Below are positions 11,155 through 20,563 of a DNA stretch of 64,000 nt, piece by piece. The first letter of the stretch is position 1. Each line of letters opens with the position of its first letter. Location: assembly GCA_963757125.1 (NCBI GenBank), contig CAVWQP010000004.1:868001-932000 (forward strand). Direction: 5' to 3'. The notes beneath the pieces are model-generated. The model did not search any database. It was not told where the DNA came from and worked only from the letters and a program-made list of their open reading frames with translations. This DNA comes from CAVVSD01 sp963757125 (GTDB taxonomy: Bacteria; Actinomycetota; Thermoleophilia; Solirubrobacterales; Solirubrobacteraceae). Position numbers and translations under genes: made by a program.

Positions 11155-12250
11155 ATGCAGACCCAGGCGGCCGTGTCGCGCGAGGGCGCGCCCCACCCCC
11201 GGATCGAGGAGATCGAGCTCGGCCCTCCCCAGGCCGGCGAGCTGCTCGTCCGCGTCGTCGCGTGCGGCGTGTGCCACACCGATCTCACCGTGCACGAGCG
11301 CCCCGGCCCGCGGCCGATGGTGCTCGGCCATGAGGGCTCCGGGATCGTGGAGGAGACCGGGCCGGGCGTCACCGGGTTCGCGCCCGGCGACCACGTGGTC
11401 ATGAGCGCCGCCGCCCACTGCGGCGTGTGCGCCGCCTGCCGCGACGGCGCCTACCCGTACTGCGTGGAGGGATTCGCGCGCAACTTCGGCGGCCTGCGGC
11501 CCGACGGCACGAGCGGGCTGTCGCAGGACGGCGCCCTCGTGCACGGCAACTTCTTCGGCCAGTCGTCGTTCGCGCGCCACGCGCTGGCCCAGGCGAGCTC
11601 GGCCGTGCTCGTTCCCGGCGACCTGCCGCTCGAGCTGCTCGCCCCGCTCGGCTGCGGCGTGCCGACGGGCGCCGGCTCGGTCTTCTACACGCTCGGGGTG
11701 GGGCCCGGGCGCGTCGCTCGCGGTCTTCGGCGCCGGCTCGGTCGGGCTCGGGGCGATCATGGCCGCGCGCGTGGCGGGGGCGACCCGCATCGTCGCCGTC
11801 GACCCCGTCCCCTCGCGCCTCGAGCTCGCGCTGGAGCTGGGCGCGACCGACGCCGTCGACGCGCGCGACGGCGACCCGGTCGAGGCGATCCGCGAGCTCA
11901 CCGGCGGCGGGGCGGGCTTCACGTTCAACACGACGCGCTCCCCGCGCGTCTACGACCAGATGGTCGACGCCCTCGCGCCCCAGGGCACCGCGGGGTTCGT
12001 CGGCCCGCCGGACGAGGGCTGGGAGCCCGACCTCATCGCGATCATGCACGGCGGCCACGCGATCATGGGGATCGTGCAGGGCGGCGTGGCGGCCGACGTG
12101 ATCGTGCCGCTGCTCATCGACCTGCACCGCCAGGGGCGCTTCCCGTTCGACCGGCTCATCCGCGAGTACGCCTTCGAGGACATCGGGGGCGCGTTCCGCG
12201 ACTCCGAGGCGGGGACGACGATCAAACCGGTCCTGCGCATGACCGGCTGA
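11155..12250 (+). CDS. Zinc-dependent (aryl-)alcohol dehydrogenase, one frameshift
   Basis: Medium-chain dehydrogenase, about 365 aa. Catalytic zinc ligands are visible as C37/C40 in ACGVCHTD and GHE at 58-60. The structural zinc set C89, C92, C95, C103 has the classical spacing. The NAD-binding GAGSVG motif is present but only in the second frame: the frame changes near 11705, upstream ...TLGVGPG, downstream SLAVFGAGSVGLGA. Catalysis would be NAD(P)-linked oxidation of an alcohol; the substrate is not clear, though the layout resembles aryl-alcohol dehydrogenases. The start is an ATG 33 bases after the MarR-type inverted repeat. The MFS exporter follows by 25 bases. Confidence 0.8.
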
Positions 12251-12260
12251 GGGACACCGC

Positions 12261-12266
12261 TAGCGT
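12261..12266 (+). promoter_or_regulatory. Likely -10 hexamer TAGCGT of the MFS gene
   Basis: TAGCGT ends 9 bases before the ATG at 12276, the distance expected for a leaderless actinobacterial promoter. The same hexamer occurs before the methyltransferase (51513) and a near copy (TAGCAT) before the LuxR gene (35619). Confidence 0.45.
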
Positions 12267-12275
12267 CGTTGGGCG

Positions 12276-13727
12276 ATGGCCGCGCGCGACAGCTCCGAGA
12301 CGATGCGCGAGCGCGCGTTCGTCCCGGTGCTCGTCTACGTCGGGACCGTCGTCTCGATCATCTCGAGCCTCGGCGCGCCGCTCATCCCGTCGATCGCGCG
12401 CGACCTCGACGCGAGCCTCTCCAGCGCGCAGTGGTCCCTGACCGCGACGCTGCTCGTCGGCGCCGTCGCCACGCCGGTCGTCGGGCGGCTCGGCGACGGG
12501 CGCCACCGCCGCACCGTCACGCTCGTCTGCCTGGCGATCGTCGCCGTCGGCGGCGCACTCGCCGCGATCGCCGGCAGCCTCCCGGTGCTCGTCGCCGGCC
12601 GCGCGATGCAGGGCGTCGGCCTCGCGCTCATGCCGCTGACGATGGCCGCGGCCCGCGACCACCTGTCCGACCGCCGTGCGCCGGGCGTCATCGCGCTGCT
12701 GTCCGTGGTCGCGGCCGTCGGCGTCGGCCTCGGCTACCCGATCACCGGCTTCATCGCGGAGAACGCGAGCCTCGAGACCGCCTTCTGGGCCGGGACCGCC
12801 ATGACGGTCCTGGCGCTGATCGCCACCGCGCTCGTGCTGCCCGAGACGTCCGACGCCGCGCACCGCGGGCGTCTCGACGTCGCCGGCGCGGTCACGATCG
12901 CGATCGGGCTCGTCTGCCTGCTCATCGCCTGCGAGAAGGGCCCGGACTGGGGCTGGGCCTCGACGGACACGCTCGGGCTCCTCGCGCTCTCGCTCGTGTT
13001 CCTCGGGCTGTTCGGCGTGCGCGAGCTGTCGACGGCCGACCCGCTGGTGGACCTGCGGCTCGTGCGCCACCGCGTCGTGCTCACCGCCAACGTCGTCGGC
13101 GGCGTGCTCGGCATGGCGATGTACATCGCGATCGCGCTCATGACCCAGTTCGTGCAGCTCTCGACGCCCGACGGCTTCGGGCTGGGCGAGAGCGTCTTCA
13201 CGGCGGGGCTGACGCTCGTCCCGCTCTCCGTGGGCAGCTTCGTCGCCAGCCGGTTCCTCCCGGCGCTGCAGCGGCGGATCGGCCAGCGCGCGGTGCTCGC
13301 GGGCGGCTGCCTCGTGGTCGGCACGGGCATGGTCTTCTTCGCGGCGACCGCCGAGACGCTCTGGCAGTCGCTCGTCGCGATGGGGATCATCGGCATCGGC
13401 CTGGGGCTCACCTTCGCGGCGCTGCCCGGCCTCATCGTGACCGCGATCCCGCGCACCGAGACCGGGAGCGCGATGGGCTTCTACCAGGTGTCGCGGTACG
13501 TCGGGTTCTCGATCGGCAGCGGCCTGAGCATCACGCTCGTGCGCGCCTTCGGCGACCCGGTCTCCAGCGCGTACCGGGCGACGTTCGTCGTCGCCGCGTC
13601 GATCTGCGTCCTCGCCGCCGTCATCAGCTGGGTGCTGCCCGGGCGCATGCCGCCCACCCCCAGCCACAGCGTGGAGCGCCTCGAGCAGGAGGAGGGCGTC
13701 GTCGCCTCGGCAGGCCTAGCGGACTAG
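12276..13727 (+). CDS. MFS exporter, DHA2 (EmrB/QacA-like) family
   Basis: A 483-aa polytopic membrane protein with about 14 hydrophobic segments, typical of drug:proton antiporters of the DHA2 group. The loop GRLGDGRHRRT between helices 2 and 3 is the MFS signature, and GRAMQGVGLALMP is the helix-4 motif. The MarR-regulated dehydrogenase upstream suggests export of a toxic or aromatic compound, but the substrate cannot be read from sequence. The 3' end overlaps the convergent isomerase-like gene by 12 bases. Confidence 0.88.
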   Translation: MAARDSSETMRERAFVPVLVYVGTVVSIISSLGAPLIPSIARDLDASLSSAQWSLTATLLVGAVATPVVGRLGDGRHRRTVTLVCLAIVAVGGALAAIAGSLPVLVAGRAMQGVGLALMPLTMAAARDHLSDRRAPGVIALLSVVAAVGVGLGYPITGFIAENASLETAFWAGTAMTVLALIATALVLPETSDAAHRGRLDVAGAVTIAIGLVCLLIACEKGPDWGWASTDTLGLLALSLVFLGLFGVRELSTADPLVDLRLVRHRVVLTANVVGGVLGMAMYIAIALMTQFVQLSTPDGFGLGESVFTAGLTLVPLSVGSFVASRFLPALQRRIGQRAVLAGGCLVVGTGMVFFAATAETLWQSLVAMGIIGIGLGLTFAALPGLIVTAIPRTETGSAMGFYQVSRYVGFSIGSGLSITLVRAFGDPVSSAYRATFVVAASICVLAAVISWVLPGRMPPTPSHSVERLEQEEGVVASAGLAD

Positions 13728-14594
13728 CTCGCCGGCGGCGTCGATGCAGGCGAGCGTCGCCGCGCGCGCCCGCGTGAGCGCCTCGTCGACCGGCAGCGCC
13801 CGGTGCTCCTCGGCGATCATCTCGACGCCCCAGAGCCCGCGCCAGCCGAGCTCGTGCATCGTCGCGACGAAGCCCGCCGTGTCCAGGTCGCCCTCGCCCG
13901 GGAGCATGCGCCGGTCGCAGGAGTCGTCCCACAGCGAGCCGACGACCTGGGCCGCGGCGTCCTCCAGCTCGACGACGAAGACCTGCTCGATCGCCACGCA
14001 CTCGCGCAGCTCCTGATCGGTCGCGCCGCTGCGGCGCGCGTGCCAGATGTCGATGCACAGGCCGCCGTGACGGTTGCCGACGTCGCGCACGACCTCGGCG
14101 GCGGCCCGCGTCGTGGACGGGTTCGTCATCGGCATCGCCTCCAGCGCGACGCGCGTCCCCCACTCGCCCGCCTGCGTGGCCAGCGCGTCGAACGACGCGC
14201 GGAAGCCGTCGGGGTCCACGGGCGCTCCGTCGCGGTCACCGCCGACCTTGATCGTGCGGACGCCGAGGCCCTCGGCCGCCCGGAACAGCATCGCCCGCTG
14301 GGCGTCGGACGCCGCGCGGCGCTCGCCGTCGGTCCACCAGTCCGTGAGGAACTCGAGCTCCACGTGCTCGATGCCGCTCGCCTCGAACATCGAGCGCAGC
14401 TCGGCGAGCGACGACGACGCCATGGCGCGTTCGAGGTCGGCCGGGCCGAGCCCGAAGCCCTGCCATCCGGCGCGGGCCGTCGCCTCGATGCGTTCGCGCA
14501 GCGGGAGCGGGCTCGTCCCGTCGCCGCGCCCGGGCCGGGCGTCGCCCGCGTGGGTCCAGCAGGTGGCCAGCAGGCCGCGGCTGATCTCGGTCAT
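13716..14594 (-). CDS. Sugar phosphate isomerase/epimerase family TIM barrel
   Basis: 292 aa with the AP-endonuclease-2-like TIM barrel layout: ALEAMPM (metal-ligand Glu), CIDIWHARRSG (Asp and His ligands), GEGDLDTAGF and WGVEMIAEEHR near the C-terminus. This family includes xylose isomerase-like epimerases, hydroxypyruvate isomerase and inosose dehydratase. The metal-ligand residues are in place, so it is probably active, but the substrate is not predictable. It is a single gene between convergent and divergent neighbours. Confidence 0.8.
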   Translation of the reverse strand: MTEISRGLLATCWTHAGDARPGRGDGTSPLPLRERIEATARAGWQGFGLGPADLERAMASSSLAELRSMFEASGIEHVELEFLTDWWTDGERRAASDAQRAMLFRAAEGLGVRTIKVGGDRDGAPVDPDGFRASFDALATQAGEWGTRVALEAMPMTNPSTTRAAAEVVRDVGNRHGGLCIDIWHARRSGATDQELRECVAIEQVFVVELEDAAAQVVGSLWDDSCDRRMLPGEGDLDTAGFVATMHELGWRGLWGVEMIAEEHRALPVDEALTRARAATLACIDAAGELVR

Positions 14595-14656
14595 GGCTCC
14601 CGTTGTACACCCGCGGCAGCGGGTAAGAGCGCCAGCGAGCCACAGGGGAGGTTGCC

Positions 14657-15046
14657 GTGGAGGCGACGGGCAGGGAACCGCAGGGCATCGACTGGGAGGC
14701 CATCGAGCGCTCCCCGGACTTCCAGGAGCTGGCCGGCGGGAGGCGCCGTTTCGCCTGGATCGCGGGGACGATCGGCATCGGCCTCGGCGCGCTGTACGTC
14801 GTGCTGGCCGGCGTCGCGCCGGACCTCATGGGGACGAAGATCTTCGGCTCCATGTCGCTCGGCTTCGTCGGCGGCGTGGCGCTGATCCTGCTGACCTGGG
14901 CGATCACGTTCGCCTACGTCCGCCGCTCCGACCGCGTGTGGGGGCCGCTCGAGGAGCGGATCCGCGCGGAGTTCGGGCCGCAGCCCGAGCGCGGGGACCG
15001 GTTCTCCAAGGAGGAGGAGCGCATCGCGGCGCGGGTGCAGCCGTGA
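14657..15046 (+). CDS. DUF485 membrane protein
   Basis: 129 aa. Two hydrophobic segments (about residues 36-58 and 68-90) sit in the DUF485 pattern: a short N-terminus with IDWEAIERSPDFQEL, then RRRFAWIAGTIGIGLGALY. GTG start with a GGGGAG Shine-Dalgarno about 7 bases ahead. DUF485 proteins are nearly always encoded just before acetate-type sodium:solute symporters, and here the stop overlaps the symporter start by 4 bases. It is probably an accessory subunit of that transporter. Confidence 0.88.
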   Translation: MEATGREPQGIDWEAIERSPDFQELAGGRRRFAWIAGTIGIGLGALYVVLAGVAPDLMGTKIFGSMSLGFVGGVALILLTWAITFAYVRRSDRVWGPLEERIRAEFGPQPERGDRFSKEEERIAARVQP

Positions 15047-16611
15047 CCGTCCTCGCCATCGCAGACGGCGTCAACGCGCTCGCGCTCGTCGTCTTCGGGA
15101 TCGTCCTCGCGATCACGCTGCTCATCACGTACTGGGCGTCGAAGCGGACGCACAGCGCGACCGAGTTCTGGGCCGCGAACCGCGGGATCTCCAGCCTGCA
15201 GAACGGCTTCGCGATCGCCGGCGACTACCTCTCGGCGTCCACGTTCCTGGGGTTCGCCGGGCTCATCTTCCTGTTCGGCGTCGACGGCTGGGTGGGCCTC
15301 GCGGCGGCGGGCGCGTCGTTCCTGCCCGTCGTGCTGCTGCTCGCCGAGCGCATGCGCAACGCCGGCAAGTTCACGATGGCCGACGTCCTGGCCTTCCGCC
15401 TGCGCGAGCGGCCCGCCCGGATCGCCGCGGCGCTGGGCACGCTCGTCGTCTCCTTCGTCTACCTCATCGCGCAGATGGTCGGCGCGGGCGTGCTGCTCCA
15501 GGCGCTCGCGGGCCTGGACTTCGCGATCGCGGTGACGATCACCGGCGTCTTCATGCTCGTCTACGTCATCTTCGGCGGGATGCTCGCCACGACGTGGGTG
15601 CAGATCATCAAGGCCGGGCTGCTCATGATCGCGGGGACCGTCCTCACGATCCTGGTGCTCAGCAAGGCGGGGTTCAACCCGTTCGAGCTGTTCAGCCGCG
15701 CGTCCGACAACTACCCGGACGGCGACAAGTACCTCGCGTCGGGCCTGCAGCACCCGAACGCGATCAACTCCATCTCCTTCGGGCTCGCGCTGCTGCTCGG
15801 CACGGCCGGGCTGCCGCATCTGCTCATGCGCTTCTTCACCGTGCCCGACGCGAAGGCGGCCCGCGGCTCGATCGCCTGGGGCGTCCTGCTCATCGGGCTG
15901 TTCTTCACGATGACGATGCTCGTCGGCGTGGGCGCCCGCGCGATCCTCGGCGACATGTCGGCCGCGGATACGGCCGGCGGCAACCTCGTGACGCCGCTGC
16001 TCGCGGAGTCGCTCGGCGGGGGCGAGGGCTCGGTCGGCGGCGACCTGTTCCTCGCGATCATCAGCGCGGTGGCGTTCGCGACGATCCTCGCGGTCGTCGC
16101 CGGGCTCGTCATCGCGGCCTCCGGCGCCGTGGCCCACGACGTGTGGAGCGGCGTGATCCGCCGCGGCAACGGCGACGAGCAGGACGAGGTGCGCGTCGCG
16201 CGCATCGCGTCGGTCTCGCTCGGCGTGATGGCCATCGTGGCGTCGATCCTCGCGGGCGAGACGTTCAACGTCTCGATCCTCGTGGGGCTCGCGTTCGCCG
16301 TGGCGGCCAGCGCGAACCTGCCGGCGCTGCTCATGGCGCTGTTCTGGCCGCGCTTCAACACGACCGGCGCGATCGTCGGCGTGGCCGGCGGCCTGCTGTC
16401 GGCGCTCGTGGTCATCGCGCTCAGCCCGCCGGTGTGGCCGGGCGCGGACAGCGACGGCTCGCCGATCCCGCTCGCGAACCCGGCGATCATCTCGATCCCC
16501 GTGGGCTTCATCTCCTGCTGGCTGGGGACGATGCTGAGCACGGAGAACGCCGAGGTGCGCAGCTACCACGAGCTGAAGGTCCGGTCGGAGACCGGGATCG
16601 GCGCGGTCTAG
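15043..16611 (+). CDS. Sodium:solute symporter, acetate permease ActP-like
   Basis: 522 aa, about 13 transmembrane helices, SSS family. Key features are the early WAANRGISSLQNGFAIAGDYLSASTFLG region, with the small-residue sodium-site helix, and GLPHLLMRFFTVPDAKAAR in the middle, as in acetate/monocarboxylate symporters. The GTG start is chosen because it overlaps the DUF485 stop (GTGA). The pair resembles yjcH-actP, so uptake of acetate or another short carboxylate is likely. The gene overlaps the convergent AraC gene by 4 bases. Confidence 0.88.
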   Translation: MTVLAIADGVNALALVVFGIVLAITLLITYWASKRTHSATEFWAANRGISSLQNGFAIAGDYLSASTFLGFAGLIFLFGVDGWVGLAAAGASFLPVVLLLAERMRNAGKFTMADVLAFRLRERPARIAAALGTLVVSFVYLIAQMVGAGVLLQALAGLDFAIAVTITGVFMLVYVIFGGMLATTWVQIIKAGLLMIAGTVLTILVLSKAGFNPFELFSRASDNYPDGDKYLASGLQHPNAINSISFGLALLLGTAGLPHLLMRFFTVPDAKAARGSIAWGVLLIGLFFTMTMLVGVGARAILGDMSAADTAGGNLVTPLLAESLGGGEGSVGGDLFLAIISAVAFATILAVVAGLVIAASGAVAHDVWSGVIRRGNGDEQDEVRVARIASVSLGVMAIVASILAGETFNVSILVGLAFAVAASANLPALLMALFWPRFNTTGAIVGVAGGLLSALVVIALSPPVWPGADSDGSPIPLANPAIISIPVGFISCWLGTMLSTENAEVRSYHELKVRSETGIGAV

Positions 16612-17561
16612 GCAGCGAGCTCCGCGAGCGCATCGGGGAGGCGGCGGACGGCGCCGGGCGGCATCCCCGTCTGGCGCTTGAAGGCTCGCGCGAACGCCGC
16701 CTCCGACCGATAGCCCAGCCTGCCGGCGAGCTCGCCCACCGTGGCGCGCTCGTCGCGCAGGGCGGCGACCGCGACCTGCATGCGCCACCGCGTGACGTAG
16801 GCGATCGCGGGCTCGCCGACGAGCGCCGTGAAGCGCGCCGCGAACGCGGAGCGCGACATCGCGAGCTCGCGGGCGAGCGACTCGACGGTCCAGTCGCGGG
16901 CGGGGTCGCGGTGGATGAGCGCGATCGCCGTCCCGATCTGCTCGTCCTGCAGCGCCCCGAGCCAGCCCGTCCTCGCGCCGGGGTCCGTCTCCAGCCACGC
17001 GCGGAGCGCCTGGATCACCAGGATGTCGGCGAGCCGCGTGATGACCGCCTCGCCCCCCAGGCGAGGCTCGCGCGCCTCCGCCACCATGAGCGACAGCGTC
17101 GCCTGCAGGCGCTCGATGCCGACGAGGTGGATGATCTCCGGGAGGACGCCGACGAACGACGCGGCCGCCGGATGGCCGAAGCGCACGGCGCCGCAGAGCA
17201 TCGTCGTGGCCGGGCCGTCCCCGCCGATGCGCAGGATCTCGTAGCGCTCGCTGACGTGCTCGCGGGGCAGATCGAGGATCCCCGGCGTCGCCACGCCGGG
17301 CTCGCTGCGCAGCACGTGCCCCTCGCCGCGCGGGACGAGCGCGATCTCGCCGGCGCCGAGGGTGCGCACGGCATCGCCCGCCTCCAGGTGCATCGTCCCC
17401 GCGGTCACGACGTGGAACCAGAGGTAGCCGGGAAGCGCCGGAAGCTCGAGCCCCCACGGCGCGCGGAGCTCCGAGCGGCAGTAGAAGGCGCCGTCCATGC
17501 GGAGCAGGTGCAGCGCCTCGCCGAGCGGATCGGCGACCGGCGCGGGGATCGGACCGTCCAT
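16608..17561 (-). CDS. AraC-family regulator with cupin sensor domain
   Basis: 317 aa. Residues 1-190 are a cupin-type ligand domain with PGYLWFHVVTAGTMHLE and GEIALVPRGEGHVL. Residues 210-310 carry the two AraC helix-turn-helix units (ESLARELAMSRSAFAARF and GELAGRLGYRSEAAFARAFK). It diverges from the NmrA-like reductase and DUF1772 genes, an arrangement usual for an AraC protein controlling its neighbours. An 8-base inverted pair (CCGTGGAC 17590 / GTCCACGG 17639) lies in the shared promoter region. Confidence 0.88.
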   Translation of the reverse strand: MDGPIPAPVADPLGEALHLLRMDGAFYCRSELRAPWGLELPALPGYLWFHVVTAGTMHLEAGDAVRTLGAGEIALVPRGEGHVLRSEPGVATPGILDLPREHVSERYEILRIGGDGPATTMLCGAVRFGHPAAASFVGVLPEIIHLVGIERLQATLSLMVAEAREPRLGGEAVITRLADILVIQALRAWLETDPGARTGWLGALQDEQIGTAIALIHRDPARDWTVESLARELAMSRSAFAARFTALVGEPAIAYVTRWRMQVAVAALRDERATVGELAGRLGYRSEAAFARAFKRQTGMPPGAVRRLPDALAELAA

Positions 17562-17663
17562 GTCGACGACCCTACCGCTCGTCCGCGCTCCGTGGACGAT
17601 CGGGCATGGATCGCGGTCGGACGGTCATGGCACATCCGGTCCACGGTGCGGAGACTGGACGCC

Positions 17664-18440
17664 ATGCACTCCAACGACCCCATCCTCGTCATCGGCGGCA
17701 CCGGCAAGACCGGCCGCCGCGTCGCCGAGCGCCTGACCGCGCGCGGCGTGCCCGTCCGGATCGGCTCGCGCACGGCGCAGCCGCCGTTCGACTGGGACGA
17801 CCCCGCGACCTGGCCGGCCGCGATCGCGGGGACGAGCGCCGCGTACGTGGCGTTCGCCCCCGACCTGGCCCTCCCGGGCGCCGCGGCCGCCGTCCGCACG
17901 GTCGCGCGCCTTGCCTCCGCCGCGGGCCTGCGCCGCCTCGTGCTGCTCTCGGGCCGCGGCGAGGAGGAGGCGCTGCGCGCGGAGGCCGAGGCGCGCGCCG
18001 AGTTCCCCGGCGTCACCGTCCTGCGCTGCAGCTTCTTCGCACAGAACTTCACCGAGGGCGCGTTCGCCCCCGACGTGCAGGCGGGCGAGCTCGCGCTGCC
18101 GGTCGGCGACGTGCGCGAGCCGTTCATCGACGCGGACGACATCGCCGACGCCGCGGTCGCGGCGCTCCTGGAGGACGGCCACGAGGGCGCGCTGTACGAG
18201 CTGACCGGCCCGCGGCTGCTGACGTTCGGCGAGGCGGTCGGCGACACCGCACGGGTGCGGAGCGTGCCGATGGCCGAGTTCACGGCCGGGCTGGCGTCCG
18301 TCGGCCTCGGCAAGGTCGAGATCGCCCTCCTCGAGTACCTCTTCGGCGAGGTCCTCGACGGCCGCAACGCCTGGGTCACCGACGGCGTGCAGCAGGTCCT
18401 CGGCCGCGCGCCGCGCGAGGTCATGGAGACGGTGCGATGA
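17664..18440 (+). CDS. NmrA-like NAD(P)H-binding oxidoreductase
   Basis: 258 aa. The N-terminal ILVIGGTGKTGRRVAERL is the glycine-rich dinucleotide site of the atypical short-chain dehydrogenase (NmrA/HSCARG) group. No YxxxK catalytic pair is obvious, so it may be a redox sensor or a reductase. The start is an ATG immediately after the divergent promoter. The stop overlaps the next ATG (ATGA), so it is co-translated with the DUF1772 gene. Confidence 0.85.
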   Translation: MHSNDPILVIGGTGKTGRRVAERLTARGVPVRIGSRTAQPPFDWDDPATWPAAIAGTSAAYVAFAPDLALPGAAAAVRTVARLASAAGLRRLVLLSGRGEEEALRAEAEARAEFPGVTVLRCSFFAQNFTEGAFAPDVQAGELALPVGDVREPFIDADDIADAAVAALLEDGHEGALYELTGPRLLTFGEAVGDTARVRSVPMAEFTAGLASVGLGKVEIALLEYLFGEVLDGRNAWVTDGVQQVLGRAPREVMETVR

Positions 18441-18916
18441 GCACCGCCGTCGCAGCGCTGGCGATCGTCACCGCCGTCGGGGCAGGGTGCACCGGGGGCG
18501 TGCTGTTCGCGTTCTCCTCGTTCGTGATGCCCGCGCTGCGGCGGCTGCCGCCGGCGCGGGGCGCGGCCGCGATGCAGTCGATCAACGTCACCGCCGTCCG
18601 CGCGCCGTTCATGCTCGCGTTCGGCGGGACCGCGGTGCTGTCGGTCGCGCTGCTCGTCGTCGCCGTGACGACGTTGGACGAGGCCTACGCGCCCTGGCTC
18701 ATCGTCTCCGCGGCGCTGTATCTGGTCGGCGTCCTCGGGCTGACGATGGCGTACCACGTGCCGCGCAACGACGCGCTCGCCACGCTCGTCCCGGACGCGC
18801 CGGAGACCACCGTGGCCTGGGAGAAGTACGCGGCGACATGGACCACGGCCAACCACGTCCGCGCCGCCGCGGGCCTCCTCGCGACGGCCGCGCTGGGGAT
18901 CGCGCTGCACGTGTAA
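18437..18916 (+). CDS. DUF1772 membrane protein (anthrone oxygenase-like)
   Basis: 159 aa with four hydrophobic segments and the DUF1772 hallmarks: an early GVLFAFSSFVMPALRRLPP, a middle NVTAVRAPFML and a late W-x(6)-W region with TTANHVRAAAGLLA. Some fungal members are anthrone oxygenases; the bacterial role is unclear. It is co-translated with the NmrA-like gene under the probable control of the AraC gene. Confidence 0.82.
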   Translation: MSTAVAALAIVTAVGAGCTGGVLFAFSSFVMPALRRLPPARGAAAMQSINVTAVRAPFMLAFGGTAVLSVALLVVAVTTLDEAYAPWLIVSAALYLVGVLGLTMAYHVPRNDALATLVPDAPETTVAWEKYAATWTTANHVRAAAGLLATAALGIALHV

Positions 18917-18917
18917 G

Positions 18918-19012
18918 CAGCGCTGTCGTGCCAACCGGCCGCCGGCCGGATCGATTCCCCGCCCCCGCTGCGACGGACCGGAAATGACTCCGGACGCGCC
19001 ACGACAGCGCTG
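18918..19012. repeat. 13-base inverted repeat flanking 69 bases
   Basis: CAGCGCTGTCGTG (18918-18930) is matched perfectly by CACGACAGCGCTG (19000-19012). The stretch lies between the DUF1772 stop and the urea transporter start and holds no gene. It could be a long-stem terminator, a structured leader or a pair of protein sites; there is no T-run. Confidence 0.5.
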
Positions 19013-19099
19013 GTTGCCGCGCGTTCCAATGCCCGTCCCGATCGACTCTGATCGTTGCACGGCGCCACGCCGGCGATCCACCAGGGGCACGCAATCGTG

Positions 19100-19849
19100 A
19101 TGTTCGACGGGACCATGGCCGAAGCCGGTGAGCGGGCCGACGCGAACCCGGTGCTCGCCTTCGTGGACTCATGCCTGCGCGGCGTGGGTCAGGTCGTCTT
19201 CATGAACAACCCGCTGACGGGCCTCGCGATCCTCATCGCGATGTTCTGGCACAAGCCCTGGCTGGGGTTCGCCGGATGCCTCGGGCTCGTCGTCTCGACG
19301 CTCGCGGCGATCCTCATCGGGATGGACCGCGGCGCGATCCGCGCCGGGCTCTTCGGGTTCAACGGCGTGCTCGTCGGCGCGGGGCTGTCGCTCTTCCTGC
19401 AGCCCGACTGGGACATCATGGTGATGGTCTGGATCGTCATGGCCGCGTTCCTGTCGACGATCCTGCACGCCGCGCTCGCAGCGGTCTTCGTCGGCTCCTG
19501 GACGGTGCCGCCGTTCACCCTGGCGTTCAACTTCATCACGCTGATCTTCCTCATCGGCGCGCTGAACTTCGCCAACGGCCGGGTCGGCGGCCTCATCGCG
19601 CCCGCCGACGCACAGGTCACGCAGGGCAGCGTCTCGAACACGTTGCGCTCGGCCGCGGACACAGCGACGGCCAACACGCTGCCGTTCTGCTTCGCGACGC
19701 TCACCTTCGTCCTGCTGAAGGCCGGCTCGAACAAGCTCGTGCCGATCGAGGTCGCGGACATCACGACACCCGAGGAGCACCTCCGCCGAGGTCGCGACGA
19801 GCACTCCGCCGGCGTCGGCCGCGACGCAGCCGGCGTCGCCACCGCCTAG
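19100..19849 (+). CDS. Urea transporter (UT family), second half missing
   Basis: 249 aa from the ATG at 19100 (AGGGG about 14 bases upstream). The first UT repeat is clear: LRGVGQVVFMNNPLTGL, then RAGLFGFNGVLVGAGLSLF. Bacterial UT proteins normally have two such halves (about 300-340 aa). Here, after the first half and a polar linker ending ADTATAN, the chain jumps to TLPFCFATLTFVLLK, which looks like the last helix of the second half, then a C-terminal ADITTPEEHLRR tail. The frame stays open, so the loss is in-frame. A channel lacking half its repeats is unlikely to work as such. The neighbour is an acetamidase/formamidase gene, fitting amide or urea nitrogen use. Confidence 0.75.
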   Translation: MFDGTMAEAGERADANPVLAFVDSCLRGVGQVVFMNNPLTGLAILIAMFWHKPWLGFAGCLGLVVSTLAAILIGMDRGAIRAGLFGFNGVLVGAGLSLFLQPDWDIMVMVWIVMAAFLSTILHAALAAVFVGSWTVPPFTLAFNFITLIFLIGALNFANGRVGGLIAPADAQVTQGSVSNTLRSAADTATANTLPFCFATLTFVLLKAGSNKLVPIEVADITTPEEHLRRGRDEHSAGVGRDAAGVATA

Positions 19850-19881
19850 ATCCGTCCCCTGTCCACCCAGAAGGAGCACGC

Positions 19882-20563
19882 ATGCCCAAGAACCTGTTCC
19901 CGTTGGACAACTCGAAGAAGTTCACCGACCAGCAGCACGTCGGGCACAACCGCTGGCATCCGGACATCCCGCCGCAGGTGAGCGTGAAGCCCGGCGACGT
20001 GTTCCGCGCGGACTGCCGCGAGTGGTTCGACGGCGCGATCAAGAACGACGACTCCGCCGACGACGTCCGCAACGCGCCGCTGCCCGGCGTGCACGTGCTG
20101 AGCGGGCCGTTCCGGGTCGAGGGCGCCCAGCCCGGCGACCTGCTCGTCGTCGACATCCTCGAGATCGACGCCTGCGACCAGGAGGACGAGGGGCCGCTCT
20201 CCGGCATGGGCTGGGGCTACACCGGCGTGTTCGCCAAGACGAACGGCGGCGGCTTCCTGACCGACCGGTTCCCCGACGCGTACAAGGTCATCTGGGACTT
20301 CACGGGCGACGTCGCGACGTCGCGGCACATCCCCGAGTGCTCCTACGTCGGCATCCACCACCCGGGCCTCATGGGCACCGCCCCGTCGGCGGAGCTGCTG
20401 GCGAAGTGGACGAAGCGCGAGACGGACCTCATCGCGACCGATCCGGACCGCGTCCGCCGCTGGCCCTGCCGCCGCTGCCCGACAGCGCCATCCTCGGCGA
20501 CCTCACCGGGGCCGAGTTCGACCGCGTGGCATCCGAGGCCGCGCGCACCGCACCGCCACGCGA
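19882..20563 (+). pseudogene. Acetamidase/formamidase, frameshifted and 3'-truncated
   Basis: Starts at an ATG behind a strong AAGGAG. The N-terminal half matches the FmdA/AmdA family: VGHNRWHPDIPP, the DCREWFDGAIKND segment, and GIHHPGLMGTAPS. The frame shifts near 20455 and resumes as ...LALPPLPDSAILGDLTGAEF...AARTAPPR. Family members then continue for well over 100 more residues, including the metal/active-site region, but here homology stops at about 20563, where the sequence becomes the 3' part of an opposite-strand gene. It would hydrolyse formamide or short amides to ammonia if whole; as written it is broken. Confidence 0.8.

Noticed and set aside
13744..14594. Plus-strand frames opposite the isomerase-like gene
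   Set aside because: Shadow frames with atypical composition; the minus-strand protein has conserved TIM-barrel metal motifs.
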